From NCBI GenBank assembly GCA_937898415.1, contig CALDLA010000051.1:1-64000 (forward strand): a DNA stretch of 64,000 nt. The letters are read 5' to 3'. A program made the translations under genes and the position numbers. Of this stretch, positions 9,385-17,234 are shown piece by piece. The notes beneath the pieces were generated by a model, which was given only the letters and a program-made list of their open reading frames with translations, was not told the origin of the DNA and ran no database searches. The number at the start of each line of letters is the position of its first letter. The stretch's first letter is position 1. Origin of the DNA: an uncultured Prevotellaceae bacterium (lineage in GTDB: Bacteria; Bacteroidota; Bacteroidia; Bacteroidales; Bacteroidaceae).

Positions 9385-9783
9385 TCATTCACTCTGCTCT
9401 CGCTTACTCGCAGTCTTCTTCTTATTTACGTTAATCGGTGTACTGTTAGGAAATGCGATGCTGTAGGCTGCGTCAAGGGCTTTCAGATTGATTTTCCAAA
9501 AGCTGGTGCCTGTACGTACGGCTACGATAGCACGCAATAGTTCGCGGTGCTTGCGCGGATAGAGACTTGGCAGAGGCAACTCGTTCCAGCCTTCCTGATC
9601 ACACAGGTGGCAGACCTCCCAGATCATGTTGTCATTCGCCCCAGCAGGGAACCACGACTTCAATACGCTGCGGATGCAGAACCGCTTATACTTACCTCCG
9701 AGGAGGCGCCTTGTGCGCTCCAGCTTTCGCCAGAGCTGCACAAAGCATTCTTGTGAATTTTCAATTGTAACCATAGTTTTCAT
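9385..9783 (-). CDS. Hypothetical protein at island edge
   Basis: 132 aa, basic, no signal peptide or membrane segment. I do not recognise the family. N-terminus MKTMVTIENSQECF; a second ATG at 9774 is possible. It lies 53 bp downstream of the primase-helicase gene on the same strand, so it is probably the last gene of that cassette. Confidence 0.6.
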   Translation of the reverse strand: MKTMVTIENSQECFVQLWRKLERTRRLLGGKYKRFCIRSVLKSWFPAGANDNMIWEVCHLCDQEGWNELPLPSLYPRKHRELLRAIVAVRTGTSFWKINLKALDAAYSIAFPNSTPINVNKKKTASKREQSE

Positions 9784-9836
9784 GATTCAAGTTTCAAAAT
9801 TGAAAATGACCAAATGACCTTGACCACTTGACCGCG

Positions 9837-12224
9837 TTACAACTTACGATAGTTACCGTCCCCTTCCAGCACCACAAGTCCCTGCTTGCGCCAGTTCTTC
9901 AGCATCTGGCGAACGGTGTTGTGGTTCACGTTAGCACCCTTTACGGCAACGCTGTGCTGCATCGCCTGCTCGAAGGTAAACCGGATATCCAGTCGCTCAA
10001 AGATGGAGTCGTTCTTGCCGCGCTTCTGTCGCTCACCGTTCAAGCTGCCCGCATAGTCGCGACTTTGGAAAGCGTTCTCTATGCGGTCGCGGAAGAAGTA
10101 GAGGGCGTTCTCCAGCAGCGAGTCGGCTATCACGTCGTAGGCCTCCAGCATCGTGGGTGTCTGCGCCTTCAACAGCATTTCCTTCCACAGATTCGGATGT
10201 TGCTTCAGGCGACTCTCAGCACCGCTCAGTCCGTGCTTCTGGATAAGGCTCTCGCACACCTTGCAGAGCATCAGGCAGCAGGTCATTCGCTGGGCTGTTA
10301 CACAGACGCGGAAACGCTGACGGGCCTTTATCCTATCGTCGTTCTTCATCGTTTCCAGACGTATGCGCTCCACCCATTCACGACCCTTCGCCTCCAACTT
10401 CGGCAGCACCACCTCGCCGTACATCAGCGGCAGCAGGTGGGCTATCTGCTGGATGCGGTCGCGTTGGCGGTCGGTCAGCACATAAGGCTTATCCTCCAGT
10501 GGTGCAAACGTGTTATCGGGTGTGCGGGCTACAGCTATACGACTCTGAAATCCGTCGGTGTAGTTCGATACCACGCGGTAAAGGGCATCAGGTGTCCCGC
10601 ACAGCGTGACGTTCCACAACAGCTTGTCAATATGGACGTTCACTGCATCTGCACTACGCGCCTCACGCTCATACTTGGTACCGTCGTAACTCTGGCGCAG
10701 CATCACCGAGAAGTCGCTCATCGTCGATTTCCACTTCTGCGCCACCGTGTCCGCCTCTGGCGTGAACGAGAAGGCGTGCTTACCCTCCGTGTTGGCCAGT
10801 CGCTCGGCCAGATTGGCAACGGTGTTGTTCAGCGTCAGACAACGCACAGGCAGCTTCGGTTCCTCGGGCTGTTCCTTCTTGTTCTTAGCCGCCCGCTTCT
10901 TGGCGCGCCACTCGTCCTCCTGCATCTGGTACATCTTGTCCAGCGCCGCCACCTCGCTCATCCAGGCCTCCACCACGGGGTCGATACCGCCCTTGCCCGA
11001 TGCAAAGTCACCGGCGATATAGGCAATCAGGTTCAGACCCCTCTTCTGTCCGTGAACGTCGAGCGTCACACCCGTAGCCAGCATGCCGATGCAGGGACAG
11101 ATAGCCGTCACCACCGGCATCGTCAGCTGAGGCCCTACGGCATCTATCGATTCTTTCACCCCCTGCGGCATTTTGCGCAAGCCCCCTAAGTTAGGGGGTT
11201 GGGGGTCTGAACAATCGTCATCATCAAATCCCTCGTTCAGACCCCTGTCGTCCCCTAACTTAGGGGACATAGTAAGCGCATTCAGCACATTCCTCAATCG
11301 TATCGGAAATCCGTTGAACTCCGAACTCAAAGCGCTCTTGATCTTCGCCCGTTTCTCTTCTATCGGAAACCCGTCGTAGCAGGGAATGACCTGGTCGAGC
11401 CACTCAAAGTTTCTGCCGCAGATGTGCCTCAGGTCGCACGCCAACTGATAGGTCAGTGTGTCGCGGTCGCCCTGCGTAGGTTCAAACCCTCGGTTGTTCA
11501 CCTCCCAGTACTTCGCGATGATGTCCTTGAAGGGAATGCCGTGATAGTGCGTGGGGAACTGCTTTCCCGAAGGCTGAGGGCAGATGTCTGAGTGCTGAGG
11601 CTTCACATCTTCCATCTGACATCTTCCATCAAACAACTCATCCTTCACACTTTCGCTGACACTCTCCTCAAACAGTCGCTTGTCGGGACCATAGAGCACG
11701 TAACTTCGCGGTACAGCAAACGACCCGCGAGCCAAATCCTTCGTTTTCGAATCATCAGTTACACCCAATTTGGCCGCCAACCACTGTTTCGACTGGTCAA
11801 TGCGCTCCGTTGGCGACAGATGACCGAACTGACTCGGAATGACATACACGATGCGTAACCCCTTGCCCGAACAGCTCACGTGTACCAATACTATCAGATG
11901 TTCCAGCTCCAGCAGCAACAGCGTCTGCATCAGTCGCTTCCACACCTCGCGCGGATCTTCGCCGTTCAGTTCGTCCAGATCCAGATAGGCCATATTCGTG
12001 GGCATTGCACTCTTGGCGTGTCGGCGCCCGTCGGTGTAGCTGGCCATAAACATCAGCAGCGGCAACCCCTGTTTCAGCGTCTTCGCCTCGTCGCCATCGT
12101 GGTCAACCTGGGTCAACTTTTGGCAGACCTCAGCCACCTCTGGCGAGTCGAAAATCTCGTTCAGCTTATCCTGAGGGCAAGCCAGCACCTGCGCTGACTT
12201 GCCATTCTTGCAGTACGATATCAT
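9837..12224 (-). CDS. BT4734-like primase/helicase (VirE-N and DUF3987 type)
   Basis: 795 aa, mobile-element replication protein. The N-terminus (residues 40-190) resembles the BT4734/VirE-N primase-like domain, with acidic LDLDEL. A PriCT-like segment FKDIIAKYWE lies near 231, and a C-terminal DUF3987-like ATPase has Walker A GDFASGKG near 404. Residues about 319-348 are encoded by an inserted palindromic repeat (11181-11268) that keeps the frame open. ATGA overlap with the upstream small gene indicates coupling. Function in vivo is inferred. Confidence 0.8.
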   Translation of the reverse strand: MISYCKNGKSAQVLACPQDKLNEIFDSPEVAEVCQKLTQVDHDGDEAKTLKQGLPLLMFMASYTDGRRHAKSAMPTNMAYLDLDELNGEDPREVWKRLMQTLLLLELEHLIVLVHVSCSGKGLRIVYVIPSQFGHLSPTERIDQSKQWLAAKLGVTDDSKTKDLARGSFAVPRSYVLYGPDKRLFEESVSESVKDELFDGRCQMEDVKPQHSDICPQPSGKQFPTHYHGIPFKDIIAKYWEVNNRGFEPTQGDRDTLTYQLACDLRHICGRNFEWLDQVIPCYDGFPIEEKRAKIKSALSSEFNGFPIRLRNVLNALTMSPKLGDDRGLNEGFDDDDCSDPQPPNLGGLRKMPQGVKESIDAVGPQLTMPVVTAICPCIGMLATGVTLDVHGQKRGLNLIAYIAGDFASGKGGIDPVVEAWMSEVAALDKMYQMQEDEWRAKKRAAKNKKEQPEEPKLPVRCLTLNNTVANLAERLANTEGKHAFSFTPEADTVAQKWKSTMSDFSVMLRQSYDGTKYEREARSADAVNVHIDKLLWNVTLCGTPDALYRVVSNYTDGFQSRIAVARTPDNTFAPLEDKPYVLTDRQRDRIQQIAHLLPLMYGEVVLPKLEAKGREWVERIRLETMKNDDRIKARQRFRVCVTAQRMTCCLMLCKVCESLIQKHGLSGAESRLKQHPNLWKEMLLKAQTPTMLEAYDVIADSLLENALYFFRDRIENAFQSRDYAGSLNGERQKRGKNDSIFERLDIRFTFEQAMQHSVAVKGANVNHNTVRQMLKNWRKQGLVVLEGDGNYRKL
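11181..11268 (-). repeat. REP-like palindromic element inside the primase gene
   Basis: An 88-bp unit with arms CCCCCTAAGTTAGGGGG and CCCCTAACTTAGGGG plus inner arms GGGGTCTGAAC/GTTCAGACCCC. The same arms form the element at 32830-32947. Here it is read through in frame on the minus strand as a linker of about 30 residues including PPNLGGL. Confidence 0.85.
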
Positions 12225-12610
12225 AATCTGTAACCCCTTCCTTTAATCAGTTCACGAATCACCTTCTGCGCTATCGCACTTGCCTGATGTACCAGCTTCT
12301 CAGGCAACTGCTCCAGCTGATCCTCGTCGAGCGAGAAATAGAAGTACCAGCGCTTGTCCTGTCCCTGCGACAGCGATGCGTTGTCGTCGCGGAAGATGGC
12401 CTTGTTCCTGATGCGCTTCGGCTGCTGCGTCATATACACGTTGCCGTCGCGCTTGCCTTCCACCTTGAAAGTTCCTGAGAACGCCTCCATCTCAACATCC
12501 TCGCAGCACATAAAGTCTGCTATACGAAGTCCGCTCTCCAACATGCCGATGGTCATCAGTCCATCCAGCGTTAACTGTCTCTCTGTAGAAATACGAATAA
12601 TATTTGCCAT
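12221..12610 (-). CDS. Conserved small protein of primase cassette
   Basis: About 129 aa from MANIIRISTERQ. Strongly related to the product of 61744-62136: both contain GLRxADFMCCEDV, FRDDNASLSQGQD and WYFYFSLDEDQLEQLP. Family name not recognised. It lies between an OB-like gene and the primase in both cassettes, suggesting a replication-accessory role. The open frame extends to 12658, but homology to its paralogue begins near 12610. Its stop overlaps the primase start (ATGA). Confidence 0.8.
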   Translation of the reverse strand: MANIIRISTERQLTLDGLMTIGMLESGLRIADFMCCEDVEMEAFSGTFKVEGKRDGNVYMTQQPKRIRNKAIFRDDNASLSQGQDKRWYFYFSLDEDQLEQLPEKLVHQASAIAQKVIRELIKGRGYRL

Positions 12611-12702
12611 AATTTCGAGTTGATTTAGCGAGAAGAAGCATTCGGATTCCTTGGCCATTTACTCGAGAATATCCTCCTCGGCTTCAACTCAATGTCAATA
12701 GC

Positions 12703-12984
12703 TTATTTGTTTACTTTCACAATGTCAGTTGCGAGTATCTCCTGGAACGTCTGCCCCTGATACTCGTGTGTAGAGAAACGAAGGGTGGCCACAACCACAT
12801 CACCTTCGTAGAACCTGCACGCCGCCAGATTGCCCAGCATAGCGCACACATACTCATTTTCAAACTTGCCGCCCAGCTCCTTCAGCACGATGTTGCACTT
12901 CTGAATCTGACCGTTCTCACTTTGTTTGCTTTGTACGCTGAAGGTCTCGCCCTGGCGTACCACTTTTAGGATTTTTACTTCCAT
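12703..12984 (-). CDS. Small OB-fold-like protein (DUF3127-like)
   Basis: 93 aa from MEVKILKVVRQGETF. Pattern of beta strands with VLKELGGKFEN, EGDVVVATLRFSTHEYQGQTF resembles DUF3127 OB-fold proteins, so single-stranded DNA binding is a reasonable inference. Paralogue at 61380-61655 has the same central LVLKELGGKYE. First gene of the minus-strand primase cassette, 35 nt downstream of a TACCTTTG promoter box. Confidence 0.78.
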   Translation of the reverse strand: MEVKILKVVRQGETFSVQSKQSENGQIQKCNIVLKELGGKFENEYVCAMLGNLAACRFYEGDVVVATLRFSTHEYQGQTFQEILATDIVKVNK

Positions 12985-13018
12985 TTGTTTATTCCCCGCT
13001 ATTATGAGGTTCCGGATG

Positions 13019-13026
13019 CAAAGGTA
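13019..13026 (-). promoter_or_regulatory. -7 box of the primase cassette
   Basis: TACCTTTG on the minus strand, about 35 nt upstream of the OB-like gene start. Just upstream lie repeated CAGATTAT/AATCTGAG words (13035-13072) including AATCTGAG-N8-CTCAGATT, which could be an operator. Confidence 0.6.
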
Positions 13027-13122
13027 CATAAGCTGATAATCTGTGCAAATCTGAGCGGATAATCTCAGATTATTTTTACTCATGCAATGCAACACCCTAA
13101 AAATCAGCGCAAAACAAGAGTA

Positions 13123-13149
13123 CCCGACTCTCAAAAATCGAGAACCGGG
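13123..13149 (-). terminator. Probable terminator of the HIRAN operon
   Basis: On the minus strand CCCGGTTCTC-gattttt-GAGAGTCGGG forms an imperfect 10-bp stem followed by a T-containing tract, 32 nt after the 183-aa gene. Confidence 0.5.
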
Positions 13150-13180
13150 CACCTAAATATGTCGCTCAGATTATGTCAGA

Positions 13181-13732
13181 TTACTTCTCGGGGCAGTATG
13201 TGTCCAATAATGGTATGATACTTTCAAAGTCGGCAGTCATCAATCCCCTGCTGGGCCGTCCCTTGTCAATATTGGTATATCCCTTGTCGTCACCAAAGAA
13301 ATCCTTGTTCAGAGCCGGTGAACCTTTCAACCTGAACAGCTTCTTGTCGTCCAGATAGCCCACCATATTCTGCCATACAATCTTCACGCGGTCACCGCGC
13401 CCGCTTTCCAATAGACGCCACAGGACCTCCGACAATTCTGCTTCATTGCCAGATAGCGAAGTATCGCCCTGTCCCAGCACCGTTTGCAGCATATGCTTCA
13501 CATCTTCAGAATCAATGCCATTCACCCAGTCGCCCTTGTCGGCGTAATCCTGCAATTGGTCAAGAATAGACTGACGTGTAGAATTGAGTGCAATGTTCAC
13601 CACATGCTGGGTGTTCGACACGACATTCGCCATATTGTTGGTTTTCTGATCATAGTGATAGTGCGTCTCGTTCTTCACACCACCATCACCGATTACATCT
13701 CCGTGTACGTCGCCTTTTATGATAATTGCCAT
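13181..13732 (-). CDS. Unknown protein with N-terminal GDVxGDVI motif
   Basis: 183 aa. Residues 2-18 (IIIKGDVHGDVIGDGG) closely match the C-terminal tail of the upstream gene product (IISGDVNGDVIERGG). The rest is predicted alpha-helical and soluble, family unrecognised. It starts 6 bp after the upstream stop, so the two genes form an operon. Motif sharing between the end of one protein and the beginning of its neighbour resembles bacterial amyloid or homotypic adaptor motifs of immune-type systems; that reading is inference. Confidence 0.72.
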   Translation of the reverse strand: MAIIIKGDVHGDVIGDGGVKNETHYHYDQKTNNMANVVSNTQHVVNIALNSTRQSILDQLQDYADKGDWVNGIDSEDVKHMLQTVLGQGDTSLSGNEAELSEVLWRLLESGRGDRVKIVWQNMVGYLDDKKLFRLKGSPALNKDFFGDDKGYTNIDKGRPSRGLMTADFESIIPLLDTYCPEK

Positions 13733-13738
13733 ACTTCG

Positions 13739-15013
13739 TTATTCCTTTTTATCGATGCAGTATTCCTTTTTCGTGCCACCTCTTTCGATGACGTCACCAT
13801 TCACGTCGCCGCTGATAATCACCAGCGGATCAGTTTCCGCCAACGCCTCTATCTCCTTGGGATGACTCTGCTCATAGTCGTCGCGCAGCCATTGTGCCAA
13901 CAGCTGGATGGTCTGCTTCTGAGCCTTGTCGCATTGCGTCTCAGCGAATGCCACCACACGACCTATCGTCGTAGGCATCTCCATCGGATTGGTGATGCGT
14001 CCGTCTGTCTCGTATTCGTCCTCTGTCATCGGATGCATCGCGATACCCAGTTCGCGACAGGTCAAGTCACGCAGCATCAGCAGAGCCATGATTGACTGGA
14101 AAGCCTTTCTGGGCGTGTTCAGATAATAGAGGCTGGAGAGAATTACGTCCAGCTTCCCGATGTCGCCGTAGAGTTCGCCTGGCATCTGCCTCAACAGCGT
14201 GTCTATGCACCTGAGTCCCAGCCACAGCTTGTTCTCGTTCTTCAAACGCCATTGTTGCCAGAGACGCTGCATCTCGGTACTTTTTAGCCGAGCATCCCAC
14301 CACGTCGTGGTGAGTCTGTCCAGCGGCTCCCGCTCCAGCAATCTCCTTCGCTGTTCCTTCAGGGGCTCAGCCAACTGGCGCACCTCCTTGCTTTGGGCAG
14401 CCAACAGCAGTTCGATGTAGTCCGAGCGTTTCTGACGTGTCTCGCGGCTCAAGTCGTGCCAGCTATTCTCCAGCCAGATGTCAAGATATGTCTTCACCTC
14501 CATGAAGTCCGCTTCGGCCAGATGAGGCAGATACACGTTGTCCAGCACATAAGCCACCTCCTGTTGAGCCTGTAGCTGTTCACTCTCAGGCAGTAGCGGA
14601 AGGTCGCTCAGCCACAGCCGCCACTCTATCTCAGAGGTTGACGGCTGCAGGGACTCCTGCAATTCGTCAGCTTCTACAATCACATTCACATAGCCATGAT
14701 CCACGATGGACACATCTTTGACGCGGGCCAGCAGCATTGGCTTTCCGGTCTGACGCAGCAGCTTCCAAGCCTTTTCATTATCGTCATACGACACGCGACC
14801 GATGCGCTGGCCGAGGGCACGGGCTTGGATGGCATTGCGATGGATATGGTTTGACGGGTCAGGTGATAGCACCACAACAGGTCTTGTGCGGTCTATCCGG
14901 CTAAGCACTTCACGCGTGCGCACATGCGCATCCTCCGTGTCTTTCTGACCAGCCACGAAGTCGCCATTGGCACCGTAGTGTACGCCCGATATGAGAAGTT
15001 GATGCTCAGCCAT
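13739..15013 (-). CDS. HIRAN-like domain protein with C-terminal GDVxGDVI tail
   Basis: 424 aa from MAEHQLLISGVHYG. Residues 1-115 resemble a HIRAN domain (ISGVHYG, then DPSNHIHRNAIQ and GQRIGRVSYDD), a fold that binds DNA ends or stalled-replication structures. Residues 130-390 are helical and unrecognised. The last 30 residues carry IISGDVNGDVIERGG. The frame is open back to 15136, but that extension lies in a copied promoter region also found upstream of the pyridoxamine kinase gene, so the ATG at 15013 is preferred. Confidence 0.75.
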   Translation of the reverse strand: MAEHQLLISGVHYGANGDFVAGQKDTEDAHVRTREVLSRIDRTRPVVVLSPDPSNHIHRNAIQARALGQRIGRVSYDDNEKAWKLLRQTGKPMLLARVKDVSIVDHGYVNVIVEADELQESLQPSTSEIEWRLWLSDLPLLPESEQLQAQQEVAYVLDNVYLPHLAEADFMEVKTYLDIWLENSWHDLSRETRQKRSDYIELLLAAQSKEVRQLAEPLKEQRRRLLEREPLDRLTTTWWDARLKSTEMQRLWQQWRLKNENKLWLGLRCIDTLLRQMPGELYGDIGKLDVILSSLYYLNTPRKAFQSIMALLMLRDLTCRELGIAMHPMTEDEYETDGRITNPMEMPTTIGRVVAFAETQCDKAQKQTIQLLAQWLRDDYEQSHPKEIEALAETDPLVIISGDVNGDVIERGGTKKEYCIDKKE

Positions 15014-15034
15014 TTTTCTTCCTTTCATTTGGTT

Positions 15035-15197
15035 TGCAAAGTTACGAAAAAAGCTTGTAAAAGTGAAGCGATTTGGGAAGATTAACGCATTTCGGCCTGA
15101 AATAAAGGCAATCAAGGGAAAAACGAGGAAGTTCAAATTGAAGGAGAAAGCAAATTGGGGAGGATTGGTGAAGGAGTTAGGTTTCCAAATCGTAACC
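15035..15197 (-). repeat. Inverted copy of the pyridoxamine kinase upstream region
   Basis: About 163 bp nearly identical, in inverted orientation, to 28857-29021. It begins at GGTTACGA next to a truncated HTH gene and ends just before the HIRAN gene, and so provides that gene's promoter. Confidence 0.92.
15037..15044 (-). promoter_or_regulatory. -7 box of the HIRAN operon
   Basis: TAACTTTG on the minus strand, 23 nt before the ATG at 15013, inside the duplicated region. Its twin is at 29010-29017. Confidence 0.65.
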
Positions 15198-15290
15198 TCA
15201 TTTAGCCATCTCCTTCATCTTTGTGACGAAGCTATTGAAGCTCGTCAGCAGTTCCTCGTAGGTACTGCGCTCAATTGATATTACTTCCAT
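15198..15290 (-). pseudogene. Truncated HTH (excisionase-like) gene
   Basis: 30 codons starting MEVISIERSTYEELL, nearly identical to the first 28 residues of the intact gene at 26739-27059. It is cut off before the HTH region and fused to the copied kinase promoter, ending ATGGCTAAATGA. The upstream sequence including its TACCTTTG box is also copied. Confidence 0.88.
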
Positions 15291-15476
15291 ATTTTGTTTA
15301 GTTTTTGTAATTTGCGCACAAAGGTACATTATGATTTCCAAATAGACCCTTTCTGATAATTCTCTATTGTGAAATAACACTTCAGGGAAACAAAAACCTA
15401 ATGCCTGCCGAGCTTGCTCATCAGAAAGCAGACAAGCATCTTTGTGTGGCATTCCATAGAAAAGTGCGTATTAGAT
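15205..15476 (-). repeat. Inverted copy of the HTH gene 5' region
   Basis: About 270 bp matching 26555-26824 in inverted orientation with scattered substitutions. It covers the leader, the -7 box and the first 28 codons of the HTH gene. Confidence 0.88.
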
Positions 15477-15533
15477 ACATCCTATTAGCCGATAGGAGTG
15501 CGGTCTCTATTATCAGCAGCACCATCTATGCGT

Positions 15534-16457
15534 TTATTTCCAAATCGGTTCATTACGCCAATTGCCTGTAAAACCTAATTTCCCGTATGGAATATCATTG
15601 TTGTTATCTAACAAGGAAAGAATCTTAGCCTTGATTTGGTTCTCTGGATATACGGCATTGCAGAGATAGAGCATAGCCGCGATAACTCCGTATGGTTTCT
15701 TTTTCTGATTGTCTGTGAATGGGATGTTCAACCACTTGTCACGATGTCCCTTGATATTCATGGGTTGTTTGGCAAGGCTTCTGTTCCAAAGACGGGAATG
15801 ATGAGCGATGATATTTCTCAACACAGAGATTGCTTCCAGCCAACTGGAAAGCTCCTTTGCAGAGTATAGTCCAAACTCGTTAGCAATAGTTGCACGCTGA
15901 GGTAACTGGCTCTTCAGGTTCTTATACATTTTCGAGAGTGTGCCGAATGTGGCAACCTCCAGTATCATCCATGCATCAGGATTGTCACCTTCCATCGAAT
16001 CACTATCCCAATTTGCGTGCTTGGCTATGTATTCTTTGGCAAATGGCTCTGTACTACGTTCAAATTCATATTTGAGGTCAAGCAGAAAGTCCTCGTAGTA
16101 CTCCATCTTTTCAAAGAGTGATTCATCCAGATACCAAAGTCCACTATCCTTAGCATGTGACAGATGGTTGATAATCTTTGCCCTCAGTGCCACCTCTATA
16201 ATCTCAATGGCATCAAAAAGAATCAGACGGAGGCTGCGGTCAAAGTTGTATCGGGCAATCACGTCATCAAAAGAAGTGTCTTTAAGGAAGTCGTGCTCCG
16301 TTTCTACGTCAATCATATCCGTCCAATAGTATTTCAGACGGAAATAGCTGATATGCGATAGGCATTCCTTCGCATACTCTTCACTACTGAACTGCATCCC
16401 TCTTGAACGGAGCAAACGGATTTGCTCTTCTATCGTGCGAGGCTTCTGATTACTCAT
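15534..16457 (-). CDS. Abi_2 family (AbiD/AbiF-like) abortive infection protein
   Basis: 307 aa. Abi_2 hallmarks: N-terminal TIEEQIRLLRSRGM, HISYFRLKYYW near 35, YNFDRSLRLILFDAIEIIEVALRA near 70-95 and the HEPN-type RNIIAHHSRLWNR (R-x4-6-H) near 215. HEPN proteins of this group are predicted RNases that arrest growth on phage infection. A -7 box and a hairpin-rich leader of about 100 nt precede it, matching the known association of abiF genes with a structured RNA. It stands between two inverted repeats and a divergent EssC-like operon. Confidence 0.88.
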   Translation of the reverse strand: MSNQKPRTIEEQIRLLRSRGMQFSSEEYAKECLSHISYFRLKYYWTDMIDVETEHDFLKDTSFDDVIARYNFDRSLRLILFDAIEIIEVALRAKIINHLSHAKDSGLWYLDESLFEKMEYYEDFLLDLKYEFERSTEPFAKEYIAKHANWDSDSMEGDNPDAWMILEVATFGTLSKMYKNLKSQLPQRATIANEFGLYSAKELSSWLEAISVLRNIIAHHSRLWNRSLAKQPMNIKGHRDKWLNIPFTDNQKKKPYGVIAAMLYLCNAVYPENQIKAKILSLLDNNNDIPYGKLGFTGNWRNEPIWK

Positions 16458-16473
16458 TGCTGTCTATATAAAA

Positions 16474-16560
16474 AGGTGACCCGCCAGCAGATCTACGGGA
16501 TGCCGACGGGTTCTGTTATCGTTTGATTCGGACTGTCTTATCCGAGAATCCTCTTCATTT
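16474..16560 (-). ncRNA. Hairpin-rich leader RNA of the Abi_2 gene (abiF-RNA-like)
   Basis: On the minus strand, between the promoter and the Abi start, two stems appear: GATTctCGGA/TCCGAATC (16525-16550) and an uninterrupted 11-bp stem ACCCGTCGGCA/TGCTGGCGGGT with G-U pairs (16479-16511), followed by CACCTTTTTA. The second looks like an intrinsic terminator, so a short RNA with partial read-through into abi is likely. Identification as an abiF-type RNA is inference from position and shape. Confidence 0.6.
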
Positions 16561-16566
16561 CGGGTG

Positions 16567-16574
16567 CAAATATA
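16567..16574 (-). promoter_or_regulatory. -7 box of the Abi leader RNA
   Basis: TATATTTG on the minus strand, a few nt upstream of the inferred leader start. Confidence 0.65.
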
Positions 16575-16647
16575 ATGCTTTTTTGTTAATTATGCAACTT
16601 TTTTTAGCAATTTTTTCAAAAACCATTGAACTTTGCTAATTTTTTAC

Positions 16648-16655
16648 TATATTTG
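16648..16655 (+). promoter_or_regulatory. -7 box of the EssC/WXG operon or rod RNA
   Basis: TATATTTG on the plus strand, giving a transcript start near 16662 and a leader of about 270 nt before the first gene at 16936. Divergent from the Abi promoter 75 bp away. Confidence 0.65.
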
Positions 16656-16710
16656 CATCGTCAATCCGAAAGGAAAGACTACATTGAGGAGAGCGATTAA
16701 GCTTTGACCC

Positions 16711-16879
16711 GTCAGAGAATCTGCAAAATTCAAAGTATGCGGGCGAGAAGTCTGAAAGCTGTTCCTCCTGCAGTAGCATATATACTGCTCACTCCGCTAT
16801 GGAGTCAGCTCACATATATACCTGCAGGTGTGAGCTGATTTTCATTCTTACGCATACGGGTATTGCAGAACCTTCTGAC
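16711..16879 (+). ncRNA. 169-nt rod-shaped RNA, 6S-like or operon leader
   Basis: Nested complementary arms in order: GTCAGA/TCTGAC, TCTGCAA/TTGCAGA, GTATGCG/CGCATAC, then a large internal loop, CCTGCAG/CTGCAGG, TATATA/TATATA, GCTcACTCC/GGAGTcAGC around a GCTAT loop. A mutually exclusive stem CAGCTCACA/TGTGAGCTG followed by ATTTTC (16805-16840) could be an alternative fold. The shape resembles 6S RNA, but it could equally be a regulatory leader. No T-run terminator follows. Confidence 0.7.
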
Positions 16880-16935
16880 TAAGGATGTCAAGAAGGCTCA
16901 CACTCTTTGTATATGTTGAAACCTAAAACGAGATT

Positions 16936-17214
16936 ATGAGTTACCATCACTACACCGCATGTAGAGTCACAGGAAACGGAAATATTGTATTTCCAGACGA
17001 AATCATCATTGAGGATGACTGCGTGACTTATCGCAAGGGGCAGATTGTCGGCTACAAAGAGACTAAAATCAATGTCGCCGCCATAGGCTGTGTGTCTGTC
17101 AAGGCTGGACTCGTGTTTGCGGATGTAATTATAGAAACTAAAGGTGGTATGGCGATACGGGCTCGAGGATTTACTCGTAGTGACGCTCGAGCGATTTCAA
17201 GCCTTCTTTATTAA
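16936..17214 (+). CDS. Small PH-like beta protein, first gene of EssC/WXG operon
   Basis: 92 aa, no signal peptide. Mostly beta strands with a C-terminal helix (TRSDARAISSLL), a pattern typical of small bacterial PH-like domains; the match is by shape only. N-terminus MSYHHYTACRVTGNGN. It begins the plus-strand operon, 20 bp before the ATPase gene, so a regulatory or adaptor role is possible. Confidence 0.65.
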   Translation: MSYHHYTACRVTGNGNIVFPDEIIIEDDCVTYRKGQIVGYKETKINVAAIGCVSVKAGLVFADVIIETKGGMAIRARGFTRSDARAISSLLY

Positions 17215-17234
17215 TTAAAAACAAAACACTATAT

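Noticed and set aside
9828..11189. 453-codon plus-strand ORF
   Set aside because: Antisense shadow of the primase gene, which has recognisable domains and cassette context; the plus translation is Leu/His/Gln-rich with no domain.
13052..13076. AATCTGAG/CTCAGATT followed by ATTTTT as a plus-strand terminator
   Set aside because: No plus-strand gene lies upstream; more likely an operator for the minus-strand cassette promoter.
13739..15136. Upstream extension of the HIRAN protein to 15136
   Set aside because: The extension is the copied kinase promoter region; the same peptide appears before the kinase gene, so it reflects shared non-coding DNA.
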